From Candidatus Limiplasma pullicola (GTDB lineage: Bacteria > Bacillota > Clostridia > Christensenellales > Aristaeellaceae), in NCBI GenBank assembly GCA_018710985.1, contig DVIV01000045.1, positions 1 through 64,000 of the forward strand: a DNA stretch of 64,000 nucleotides, read 5' to 3'. The notes beneath the pieces were generated by a model. That model saw only the letters and a list, made by a program, of their open reading frames with translations, did no database searches and was not told the DNA's origin. Positions 1-6,870 of this stretch are shown one piece after another. The translations under genes and the position numbers were made by a program. Position 1 is the stretch's first letter, and the number at the start of each line of letters is the position of its first letter.

Positions 1-26
1 AGGTCCTCCAAAGTGAATTCGTATCG

Positions 27-73
27 CCCGGCTTTGCCGGGCGGGCGGGGAGTTTGCGCCCCTGGGCGCAAAC
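27..73. other. two small hairpins at the left edge
   Basis: Two adjacent inverted repeats: CCCGGC/GCCGGG around TTT (27-41), and a perfect 10-bp stem GTTTGCGCCC/GGGCGCAAAC with a 2-base spacer (52-73). The tail ATTTCTT is only weakly T-rich. They may end a gene lying left of the window or be protein-binding palindromes; nothing nearby decides this. Confidence 0.35.
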
Positions 74-91
74 ATTTCTTAAGCTCCTGGC

Positions 92-158
92 GGAAAAGGC
101 CGCCGCAGGCGGACTTTTTCGACAAGCTGAGGCCGCCCGCTGACGGACGGCCTTTTCC
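92..158 (-). terminator. candidate terminator after the RsfA-like gene
   Basis: An 11-bp perfect inverted repeat (GGAAAAGGCCG at 148-158 on the minus strand, its complement at 92-102) starts 5 bases beyond the stop codon of the minus-strand gene at 163. The T-run lies inside the 3' arm, and a second GC-rich hairpin sits in the loop. This suits an intrinsic terminator, though the loop is long. Confidence 0.5.
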
Positions 159-162
159 TTCT

Positions 163-861
163 TCAATGCTGGGCATCCTCCAATGCCATTTTGAGCAGAT
201 CCACTTCGACCTTCAGCCGGTCCGCCTCGCGGCGGGCCTCCGCCCATTTCTGGTAGGGCACGGTATTTTCGCTCTGCGCAGGCGTGGTCCCGGCGCGCTC
301 CAGAAGCATGCTCAGCCCCTCTACCATCCGCCGGACACATGGGTCCGCCATGTGCTTTTCCAGCGCGGCAAGGCTGGCCTGCTGCCTGCCTCCCAGGTTA
401 TAGCGGCGGCACGCCAGCACGTCGTCGGGGCAGGGCAGGCCCTCGGCGCGCAGCTCGTTGGCCACCTCCATGAGCATTTCAGGGCGGTTTTTGAGCACGG
501 AGCGATATTTGTTCTGATAGCGCAGCATCCCTGCCCGGTCGCCTCCGGCCAGGCGGTTCACACAGGCGCGCACGCTCTCGCCGCGTCCCCGGCCAACCAG
601 CACGTCACGCAGCAGGCTGTGCAGTTCCTCGGCGGTGAAGGTACGCAGCGGCGCCTGACGCGCCGCCAGCTGAGGCACCTCGCGCACCCTGGCATAGTAG
701 AAGTTGCGTATGCTGTTGGGCTTGCGCGACAGCTGTCCGCCTACTTCGCTGAAAACGTCGCGTAGGGGGCGCCCGTTCTCGGCGGCCTCCTTCACGGCGG
801 AAAACAGCAGGTCAATCTCTTCCTGTTGCCAGCCGCCTCTGGGATGGGTGGTCTGAGTCAT
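163..861 (-). CDS. RsfA-like Myb/SANT-domain transcription regulator
   Basis: A 232-residue soluble protein. Residues about 8-55 form a Myb/SANT-like helix-turn-helix: tryptophan near residue 11, an acidic helix, and a basic SRKPNSIRNFYYARV stretch. This is the layout of RsfA, the prespore regulator of Bacillus, and related DNA-binding proteins. The middle is rich in Arg and Leu, and the last about 35 residues look like a coiled coil that could mediate dimerisation. The ATG start has GGAGG about 9 bases upstream. A candidate forespore promoter lies 37-66 bases upstream, which supports a sporulation role. The gene looks monocistronic, with its own terminator. Family assignment is good; the exact targets are unknown, and a general RsfA/YlbO-type protein is equally possible. 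Confidence 0.8.
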   Translation of the reverse strand: MTQTTHPRGGWQQEEIDLLFSAVKEAAENGRPLRDVFSEVGGQLSRKPNSIRNFYYARVREVPQLAARQAPLRTFTAEELHSLLRDVLVGRGRGESVRACVNRLAGGDRAGMLRYQNKYRSVLKNRPEMLMEVANELRAEGLPCPDDVLACRRYNLGGRQQASLAALEKHMADPCVRRMVEGLSMLLERAGTTPAQSENTVPYQKWAEARREADRLKVEVDLLKMALEDAQH

Positions 862-897
862 GTTTCATCGCCTCCGACGGATATTGGGTACACGGCA

Positions 898-927
898 TAG
901 TATGAAAAGGCTGTGGGGGATTTATAC
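898..927 (-). promoter_or_regulatory. candidate sigma-G (forespore) promoter of the RsfA-like gene
   Basis: On the minus strand, GTATA (923-927) is followed after 18 bases by CATACTA (898-904). This fits the forespore sigma-G consensus (-35 GHATR, -10 CATWHTA, spacer 17-18). There is no good sigma-A -35 at the right distance. It sits just upstream of the ribosome binding site region of the gene starting at 861. Confidence 0.45.
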
Positions 928-929
928 GC

Positions 930-2000
930 TCAGCGCAGGCGCAGCAGCGTTTCCACCGGGTCCGCCGAGCGCAGAAACGCATCCAGGCACAGACTTTTCA
1001 TTTCCTGCGCCGTATGGGAAAAGGCGTTGGGCAGCGTCATGCCCTGAGAGAACCGTTCCAGCGCCGCATGGGTAAGCTCGTTTTCAGCCCCGTCCTGCTC
1101 AAGCGCCGGCACCATATTCATCGCCGCGGCCCGGGCCTGCCAGTCCGCCGAAGCCAGCATGCCGACGAAGGCCCGCGCCTCCTCGCTGTCGCGCCCAAGC
1201 GCCGCATAGCGCACATGGTCGCTTACAGCGGGCATCAGCAGACAGGCGACGCGCGCCTCACCGCCGCGCACGGCGGCAAGATGCTCCCCCAGCGTGCAAA
1301 CGCGCGCCTGCGCCTCTCCCGCGGTTTCCGTCCCAAGGGCCGCCAGTTCATCACGGGTTTGCACGGGGCAGAGAAACATCAGCTGCTGCAGTGCTACCCC
1401 CTCCGGCAGCGTCAGCCCGCCCGGCTCCAGGAGCCTTCGCCAGGGCAGGTCCTCCGGGGCAAGTATGCCGCTTGTCTCCTTATCGGGCGGCGGGCTGGCC
1501 AACAGCGCGCTGGCGGTGGGCTGGGCTGTGCTAGTCGCCTCTATCCATTCGGCTGGAAGGCTGAGCACATTGGCCTCCAGCCACAGGGGCAGCGCATAGG
1601 TGACACCGCCGCTTCTGCCCGACGCACCCGCCTCCTCCATCCCCGCCAGGGGAATCAGCACTTTTTCGGGAATGTTCAGGCTGCCCGTCGCCAGCAGCGC
1701 CACATCCGGAAGCACCGCGTCCGGCGCGGTCCATTCCTCCGCCGTCACCGTGCGCAGGAACACCCGCACGCCCGGCTGTTCCTTTTCAAAGGCCGCGCAG
1801 GCCTCGCTGAGCAGCTTGCGGTCGTCAATCCCTCCGGGCATCAGCCACACGGTCAGCGTGCGCATTTGGGCCGGACGAAGCCGCTCATCCATGCGGTTGC
1901 CATCCCCGGTCTCAAGGCTGCTCATCATTCCCGGCAGCAGATAGATCAGCACCGCCGTCATCATCAGTGACAAAAGCAGGCTGACCCGCCGTCCCTGCAC
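930..2000 (-). CDS. membrane-anchored solute-binding-like protein
   Basis: About 356 residues from a GTG start at 2000, chosen because a GGGGAG motif sits 8 bases upstream and the product then opens with a compact signal anchor (residues about 4-25, hydrophobic after GRR). An ATG at 2060 would add 20 residues but has a poorly placed ribosome binding site. The body resembles type-1 extracellular solute-binding proteins: a beta strand with TVWLMPGGIDDRK, a helix with EACAAFEKEQPGVRV, and PDVALLATGSL. No lipobox cysteine follows the hydrophobic segment, and no permease or ATPase gene is adjacent, so it is probably a sensor or orphan binding protein rather than a transporter part. Its 5' end faces rpiB. 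The fold call is moderate; the ligand is unknown. Confidence 0.7.
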   Translation of the reverse strand: MQGRRVSLLLSLMMTAVLIYLLPGMMSSLETGDGNRMDERLRPAQMRTLTVWLMPGGIDDRKLLSEACAAFEKEQPGVRVFLRTVTAEEWTAPDAVLPDVALLATGSLNIPEKVLIPLAGMEEAGASGRSGGVTYALPLWLEANVLSLPAEWIEATSTAQPTASALLASPPPDKETSGILAPEDLPWRRLLEPGGLTLPEGVALQQLMFLCPVQTRDELAALGTETAGEAQARVCTLGEHLAAVRGGEARVACLLMPAVSDHVRYAALGRDSEEARAFVGMLASADWQARAAAMNMVPALEQDGAENELTHAALERFSQGMTLPNAFSHTAQEMKSLCLDAFLRSADPVETLLRLR

Positions 2001-2082
2001 GCCCCTCGCTCCCCTCTCCCGCAGGATCGCCCAAGGATATGCCGGGTTTTTGGTCAACATGCGTGCCGCAGCGCAACGCCTC

Positions 2083-2111
2083 TGGACCTGGCCGCACAAA
2101 CATGCTATACT
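2083..2111 (+). promoter_or_regulatory. promoter of rpiB
   Basis: TGGACC (2083-2088), 17-base spacer, TATACT (2106-2111). It lies 40 bases upstream of the rpiB start, which has an AAGGAGG ribosome binding site. Confidence 0.6.
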
Positions 2112-2150
2112 GAAACCACCACCAAGCTTACACAAGGAGGCACCCGTTAT

Positions 2151-2600
2151 ATGATCGCCATCGCCTGTGACCACGCCGGCATCGACCTCAAGCCGCACGT
2201 TATCGCCGTTCTGGACGAGCTGGGCATTCCCTACAAGGACTTTGGCACCAACAGCCACGAAAGCGTGGATTATCCCGTTTACGGCGCCCGCGCCGCCAAT
2301 GCCGTCGCCAGCGGCGAATGCAGCATGGGCATTATCATGTGCGGAACGGGCGTGGGCATCGGCATGGCGGCAAGCAAGGTGCACGGCATCCGCTGTGTCA
2401 ACTGCACGGATACCTATTCCGCCAAAATGAGCCGTCTGCACAACAATGCCAATATGCTGGCGCTGGGCGCGCGGGTGCTGGGCAGCGAGCTGGCCAAGGA
2501 CATCGTGCGCATCTGGCTGATGACCGCCTTTGAAGGCGAGCGCCATGCGCGCCGCGTGGGCATGATCGACCGGCTGGATCGCGGCGAGTCCCTCGAATAA
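2151..2600 (+). CDS. rpiB: ribose-5-phosphate isomerase B
   Basis: Interconverts ribose 5-phosphate and ribulose 5-phosphate in the pentose phosphate pathway (cytosol). The 149-residue length is normal for the RpiB/LacAB family. Recognisable motifs are IACDHAG near the N-terminus (substrate phosphate binding), the GIIMCGTGVGIG loop at about residues 61-72, which holds the catalytic cysteine of the RpiB type, and NNANMLALGARV at about 97-108. The ATG at 2151 has AAGGAGG about 10 bases upstream and its own promoter. Allose-6-phosphate or galactose-6-phosphate isomerases belong to the same family, but a stand-alone gene with this motif set is most simply RpiB. It could feed the split transketolase encoded further right. 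Confidence 0.93.
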   Translation: MIAIACDHAGIDLKPHVIAVLDELGIPYKDFGTNSHESVDYPVYGARAANAVASGECSMGIIMCGTGVGIGMAASKVHGIRCVNCTDTYSAKMSRLHNNANMLALGARVLGSELAKDIVRIWLMTAFEGERHARRVGMIDRLDRGESLE

Positions 2601-2677
2601 TCCCCCGCCGGTTTCAAACCGTCTGCAAACGGGTATCACAGGAATATCCCCCGCTATGGCGAAGGAGGTTTTCCCTG

Positions 2678-3454
2678 ATGACCCGGATACAGCCGTCCCC
2701 CATTTCGTGCGCCGGCGAAGCGCGCGCGGCCTCGTCCAGGCCGGGAGGGGCGGCTGTTTTTGTGCTCACCCGTCAGGCGCGAAGCGCGCTGTGCGGGCGT
2801 TTCGGTCTGGAGGACAGCCAGCTGGACCGTGCGCTGGGGCTGCTGGGCGCAGCGCGCGTGGAGGACCCGGACGCCCCGGACGGCCCCATCGAGGCGGACG
2901 CCGCCGAGCTGCTCGCCCGCCTGGACGAAGGCCGTCTGCCCTGGTTTGTCCATGCCTGCCCACGGTGGCGGCGCGACATGCTGCGCCGTTTCCCGAAACT
3001 CGCAGGCTATTTCTCGCCCGCCCGCCCCGCGCCGTGTGCGGCGCGCGTAGCCGTGGTGGGCTGCGAGGCGCAAAAGGCCGCCCTGGCGCGCGACGGCTGG
3101 GCGGAGGCATGGACCGTGCGCGAAGCCGCTTTGCGGCTGATGCAGGGCGGAGTGCGCGCCGTGCGCAGCGCGCCGTGCATGCCCTGCGGACCCGGCTGGC
3201 TGGAACGCGTTGTCATGCGTGCGGTTCGTCTGGCAGGCGGAGAGGAGCTCTCCGCGCCTCCCCGCTTTGCGCCGGAACGCGGCTTTTCGGGTGTGAAAAC
3301 GGCCCGTTTTTCTTTGCTTGGGCGAGAGGTGCAGGCCGCTCGCGTGTGTGGTGCCGCTCAGATGGAGCGCCTGCTGCGCACCTTTGAACCTCATGCGCTG
3401 CCCTGGCAGGTCATCGAAGTGCTGGTATGCGCAGGCGGATGCGACCGTGGATAA
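2678..3454 (+). CDS. compact [FeFe]-hydrogenase-like protein (H-domain only)
   Basis: A 258-residue protein that aligns by eye with the catalytic H-domain of iron-only hydrogenases. Motif L1 (TSCCPxW in HydA) appears as HACPRW with Cys94. L2 (MPCxxK) appears as VGCEAQK with Cys129, followed by WTVREAA like the TTREL segment. A GPGWLERVVMRAV stretch (about 171-183) resembles GGVMEAALR. L3 (ExMxCxxGCxxG) is matched in full by EVLVCAGGCDRG with Cys251 and Cys255. All four H-cluster cysteine positions therefore survive, but the proton-relay cysteine of L1 is alanine. There is no N-terminal ferredoxin domain, and the protein is shorter than any standard HydA. No hydE, hydF or hydG is nearby. It may be a non-catalytic sensor or a [4Fe-4S] (Nar1/NARF-like) protein. 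The start has GAAGGAGG 9 bases upstream. Family membership is fairly sure; the function is not. Confidence 0.75.
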   Translation: MTRIQPSPISCAGEARAASSRPGGAAVFVLTRQARSALCGRFGLEDSQLDRALGLLGAARVEDPDAPDGPIEADAAELLARLDEGRLPWFVHACPRWRRDMLRRFPKLAGYFSPARPAPCAARVAVVGCEAQKAALARDGWAEAWTVREAALRLMQGGVRAVRSAPCMPCGPGWLERVVMRAVRLAGGEELSAPPRFAPERGFSGVKTARFSLLGREVQAARVCGAAQMERLLRTFEPHALPWQVIEVLVCAGGCDRG

Positions 3455-3675
3455 TCACGGAGCATCCGCTTTTTCCGTATGTCTTTCGAGACAGACACCG
3501 TTATGAAACAAGATGATGGCATAGCCCTTGTCCCCTTTCTCAAATCGCGGCGCCCCGCGTGTTTTTTAAGCCGTTTCCTTCCCATGAAGCCCGCTTCCTT
3601 CGGCCAGGCCATGCCACGCTGCCCCAATCATCAGATTGACCGATTTTCGCGCTTGTTGTTGGGAAATCCATCCTC

Positions 3676-3705
3676 TTGCCCTTTTGGCGAATGCTGGATG
3701 ATAAT
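3676..3705 (+). promoter_or_regulatory. weak sigma-A-like promoter upstream of the ECF sigma gene
   Basis: TTGCCC (3676-3681), 18-base spacer, GATAAT (3700-3705). It lies in the 399-base gap between the hydrogenase-like gene and the sigma factor. Apart from this and the ECF-type element just downstream, I see no gene, terminator or repeat in that gap. Confidence 0.3.
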
Positions 3706-3738
3706 AAAAGAAAAGAATCTCACTTTTCATTGCGGAAG

Positions 3739-3765
3739 GAAAACCGTTCCCCTTTTTTTCCCGTC
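3739..3765 (+). promoter_or_regulatory. candidate ECF-type autoregulated promoter
   Basis: GAAAAC (3739-3744), 17-base spacer, CGTC (3762-3765) followed by TAA. This matches the AAC/CGTC pattern of sigma-M/V/W/X promoters. It ends 88 bases upstream of the sigma factor start, the usual place for an autoregulatory promoter. Confidence 0.4.
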
Positions 3766-3853
3766 TAATAGGGTGAGGGGGAGAACGCCGTCGATTTCAG
3801 CGGCGGAAAGCGCGCAGCCTGTTCCCCTTTTGTCTTACGAAAGGAGCGATCAT

Positions 3854-4339
3854 GTGGATGCCGTAACGTTTCAGGCGGAAGCCATGCGCTGCGAACGGCT
3901 GATGTACCACGTGGGCTACTCCATCCTGCACAACGATCAGGATTGCGCCGACGCCGTGCAGGAAGCGCTCACCCGCGCGTGGCAGAAGCAGCACACCCTG
4001 CGAATTCAATCGCGTTTCCGCCCCTGGCTGATGAAAATTCTGGTCAATACCTGCCGCGACATGCTGCGCCAGCGCCAGAAGATCCGCTTCGTTCCGCTGG
4101 AGGAGGAGATTCTTCCCACGGAGCCGCCCGAGGAGCCTCTGCCGCTCAGGGAATGCATCGACCTGCTCCGGCCCGAATGGCGCATCACCGTGCTTTTGTA
4201 CTATCTGGAAGGATTCTCCGTCGCCGAGATTGCCGATACGCTGGGCGTGCCGCAGGGCACGGTCAAGACGCGCCTGATGAAAGCGCGCGCCCGCCTGAGC
4301 GTCCTGCTCCGCGAGGACTGGGAGGAGGGTGAGCAATGA
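3854..4339 (+). CDS. ECF (group IV) RNA polymerase sigma factor
   Basis: 161 residues from GTG 3854, selected because AAGGAG lies 7 bases upstream; an ATG at 3852 is in another frame. Region 2 occupies about residues 8-70, with the core-binding and -10 recognition helices (DCADAVQEALTRAW, then RFRPWLMKILVNTCRD). Region 4 occupies about 105-160, with LEGFSVAEIADTLGVPQG and TVKTRLMKARARL as the helix-turn-helix that reads the -35. There is no region 1 or 3, as expected for ECF factors. The stop overlaps the next gene's start (ATGA), so the pair is translationally coupled. This arrangement is typical of a sigma factor with its membrane anti-sigma factor. A candidate ECF promoter upstream suggests autoregulation. 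Confidence 0.9.
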   Translation: MDAVTFQAEAMRCERLMYHVGYSILHNDQDCADAVQEALTRAWQKQHTLRIQSRFRPWLMKILVNTCRDMLRQRQKIRFVPLEEEILPTEPPEEPLPLRECIDLLRPEWRITVLLYYLEGFSVAEIADTLGVPQGTVKTRLMKARARLSVLLREDWEEGEQ

Positions 4340-5520
4340 ACGATCGTGAGTTTCGCAACCGTCTGAACCAGGCTTTGCCGGACGCGCCGGAGGTTTTCCA
4401 CCGCGCCATGACCGACACGCTGAAAACCATCGTGCGGGAGGATGGCAGGCGCCGCGCGGCCTCGGCGCGAAAGCTGCGGCGCACGCTGCTCATCGCCGCC
4501 CTCGTCACGCTGCTGCTGGCCTCGGCCGCCGTGGCCGCCTATCACTGGAAGCTGTTTGACGCGCTTTGGTTCTTCAACACCCCGCCCGCCAGCGAAGGGG
4601 TTGCCCGGCAGGCCCATCTGTTTGAGGGAACGGTCAACGGCGTGGAGGTTACCGTCAACGAGGCCGCCTACGATGGCCGCACCCTCTACCTGATGTGGAC
4701 CTACCGCCTGCCGGACGTGGACGTGCCGCTGGGCGTGGCCGAGGACGGCACGCCATTGCCGGGACTTACCGAGGAAATCTCGCAACTGTTGCAAAAGTAT
4801 GACATGCGGCTGTGGACCGAGCGCATCTGGTTTGACGGCAGGGAGGCGGACATGACCACCGCAGGTTCCGGCGGGATGACCACCGGCACCGCCGAGCCGG
4901 GCGTCATCGAGGAATATTTCTACCTGCGGCTGGATAAGGACGATGTGTTCCTGGAGGGCAAGGTGGAAGTTGCCTTGCCCATCGGGCCGCCGCCGGAGGG
5001 CTTCTATCCGCCTTCCGAGCACCCGGAAATCTTTGACGAAAACATGCGCATGCGCCTGCCCGACGAGGGTGTCATCACCTTTACGCTGGACGTGACCGGC
5101 ATGGCGGACCGCGTGGTGACCGAGCATCCGTGCATCCCCGTTACGACGGACCTTGTGACCGCCCAGGTGACCGAGGCCTGCTTCTCGCCCCTGATGACCT
5201 ACATCACGCTGGACCTGGAGGTCAACCCCGACGCGATGGCCGCCTTCATCGAGGCCAACGGCGACGGCTATTACGACGAAGAGGGGCGGCTTATGTGGTC
5301 CTACGGCGGCACGGATGTGTTTGAAGGCTGGCTCTACAGCCTGTCGCTGGTGGACGGTGAGGGCGTGGAGCTGTTCCCGGGGGAGTTTGCGCTTGACGCC
5401 CACGGCAACGAAACGGCCGAATTCATCTATCCCGCCCTGTCTCCATTGCCCGACGAATTGTGGCTGGCCCCCGTCGAAGGCGGCGCAGCCGACATGACCG
5501 CCGCCGTGCGCGTGCGCTGA
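4336..5520 (+). CDS. single-pass membrane protein, probable anti-sigma factor (DUF4179-like)
   Basis: 394 residues. The first about 45 form a charged cytoplasmic segment (NRLNQALPDAPEVFHRAM, then RRRAASARKLRR). One membrane helix follows at about 49-67. The remaining about 325 residues are extracytoplasmic, beta-rich and acidic, with repeated ITFTLDV- and MTYITLDLEV-type strands. This matches the DUF4179 layout in clostridia, where such a gene directly follows an ECF sigma gene. Overlap with the sigma factor by 4 bases supports a regulatory pair: the N-terminus would hold the sigma factor and the outer domain would sense envelope or surface conditions. The signal and any protease that releases the sigma factor are unknown. 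The operon has a strong terminator about 170 bases downstream. Confidence 0.75.
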   Translation: MNDREFRNRLNQALPDAPEVFHRAMTDTLKTIVREDGRRRAASARKLRRTLLIAALVTLLLASAAVAAYHWKLFDALWFFNTPPASEGVARQAHLFEGTVNGVEVTVNEAAYDGRTLYLMWTYRLPDVDVPLGVAEDGTPLPGLTEEISQLLQKYDMRLWTERIWFDGREADMTTAGSGGMTTGTAEPGVIEEYFYLRLDKDDVFLEGKVEVALPIGPPPEGFYPPSEHPEIFDENMRMRLPDEGVITFTLDVTGMADRVVTEHPCIPVTTDLVTAQVTEACFSPLMTYITLDLEVNPDAMAAFIEANGDGYYDEEGRLMWSYGGTDVFEGWLYSLSLVDGEGVELFPGEFALDAHGNETAEFIYPALSPLPDELWLAPVEGGAADMTAAVRVR

Positions 5521-5691
5521 CGGCATACCGGCGCCGGGCGGCTGTGCGGGCCTTGCCCGCCCTCTGACCCTGTACGCCGTTTGTCTCTGGGAAGGAGCCG
5601 GGGCCGATGCATCCGACAGCCAAAGTATCATCGCGCTTGGCCCCATGCCATTGTTTTTCTCATCTCGTGCAGCGCTTGATTGGACTCCCCG

Positions 5692-5727
5692 AAAACGCAA
5701 CGGGCAGGCGTGGCCCGTTGCGTTTTT
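5692..5727 (+). terminator. strong intrinsic terminator
   Basis: A 14-bp perfect stem (AAAACGCAACGGGC, 5692-5705, with its complement at 5713-5726), 7-base loop and a T5 run. It ends the sigma/anti-sigma operon. The 171 bases between stop and terminator hold no convincing gene. Confidence 0.9.
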
Positions 5728-5770
5728 CCATATGCTGCGGACTTGAGAACCCGCCTTCGTTTTCGCAGGC

Positions 5771-5799
5771 TTGCATTTTTCCCCTGATCGGGGTATACT
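5771..5799 (+). promoter_or_regulatory. promoter of the sugar isomerase-glmM operon
   Basis: TTGCAT (5771-5776), 17-base spacer, TATACT (5794-5799), 81 bases before the start at 5881 and just past the preceding terminator. Confidence 0.65.
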
Positions 5800-5880
5800 A
5801 TCCACGGCCAAGATACAATATGCTACAACTGAACCCGCGGGCATCAGCCCCGGCAGACAACAAAAGGGGTGCCAATCCTG

Positions 5881-6849
5881 ATGAAGCTCTCGGTTTTTAA
5901 CCCTGTGCTTGGCGAAATGTCCTTTGAAAGCGCCATGCAGTACCTGGCCCAATGCGACGTAGACGCGGTGGAGATCGGCTGCGGCGGCTATCCCGGTAAG
6001 GCGCACTGCGATCCTGCCCTTCTTTTGGAGGATGAGGGCGCGCTTTCCACATTCAAGCGTGTGCTGAAGAAAAACGGGCTGGAGCTGGCGGCGCTCAGCG
6101 CGCACGGCAACCCCGTCCACCCCGACCCGGAGGTGGCCGAGCGCTTCCGGCAGGACTTTCAAAACGCGGTGCTCCTGGCCGAGCAGCTGGGCGTAAAGCG
6201 CATCGTGGGCTTCAGCGGCTGCCCCGGCGGCAGCCCCGGCGACCGAACGCCCAACTGGGTCACCTGCGCCTGGCCGGACGATTATCAAAAGGTTCTGGAG
6301 TACCAGTGGGAACAGGTGCTCATCCCCTACTGGCGGAGTGCGGCTGCCTTCGCCGCCGCGCATGGGGTGGAAAAGATCGCGCTGGAGATGCATCCCGGCT
6401 TCTGTGTCTACAATCCGGAAACGCTGCTTCGGCTGCGCAAGGCTGTAGGCCCTCTCATCGGCGCGAACTTCGACCCCAGCCACCTGTTCTGGCAGGGCAT
6501 CGACCCGGTGGCGGCCATCCGCCGTCTGGGCGAGGCCATCTACTTCGTCCATGCCAAGGATACCCGGCTCGACCCCCTCAACAGTCCCGTCAACGGCGTG
6601 CTGGACACCAAGCGCTTCACCTGCGAGCAGGAGCGCAGCTGGCTGTTCCGCACCGTGGGCTACGGGCATGACGCGCTGGTGTGGAAGGATATCGTATCCA
6701 ACCTTCGCCTGGTGGGATATGACGATGTGCTGTCCATCGAGCATGAGGACAGCCTGATGTCCCCCCGCGAGGGGCTGGAGAAGGCCATTGCCTTCCTCAA
6801 GGGCGTCCTGATGTATGACAGCAAAAACAACGACGTTTTTTGGGCATAA
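5881..6849 (+). CDS. sugar phosphate isomerase/epimerase (TIM barrel)
   Basis: 322 residues of the xylose-isomerase-like TIM-barrel superfamily (IolE/Hyi/tagatose-epimerase group). The N-terminal strand with DAVEIGCGGYPG, the central LEMHPGFCVYNPE with a probable metal-binding glutamate and histidine, GANFDPSHLFWQGIDP, and YFVHAKDTR are the usual metal- and substrate-binding segments. The C-terminal SIEHEDSLM supplies a further glutamate. The start at ATG 5881 has an AAAAGGGG motif 11 bases upstream; a GTG 12 bases earlier is possible but less well placed. It sits 21 bases before glmM and probably shares its transcript. The substrate cannot be read from sequence; inositol-, ketose- or hydroxypyruvate-type reactions are all known in this fold. 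Confidence 0.85.
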   Translation: MKLSVFNPVLGEMSFESAMQYLAQCDVDAVEIGCGGYPGKAHCDPALLLEDEGALSTFKRVLKKNGLELAALSAHGNPVHPDPEVAERFRQDFQNAVLLAEQLGVKRIVGFSGCPGGSPGDRTPNWVTCAWPDDYQKVLEYQWEQVLIPYWRSAAAFAAAHGVEKIALEMHPGFCVYNPETLLRLRKAVGPLIGANFDPSHLFWQGIDPVAAIRRLGEAIYFVHAKDTRLDPLNSPVNGVLDTKRFTCEQERSWLFRTVGYGHDALVWKDIVSNLRLVGYDDVLSIEHEDSLMSPREGLEKAIAFLKGVLMYDSKNNDVFWA

Positions 6850-6870
6850 GCCCGGAAAGGAGCCTACCCA

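Noticed and set aside
3852-3854. ATG just before the ECF sigma coding region
   Set aside because: It is out of frame with the sigma-factor domains; the GTG two bases later is in frame and correctly spaced from AAGGAG.
5607-5900. Possible 97-residue gene with GGAAGGAG upstream
   Set aside because: Its frame passes straight through a strong terminator and the next promoter, and the product has no recognisable feature.
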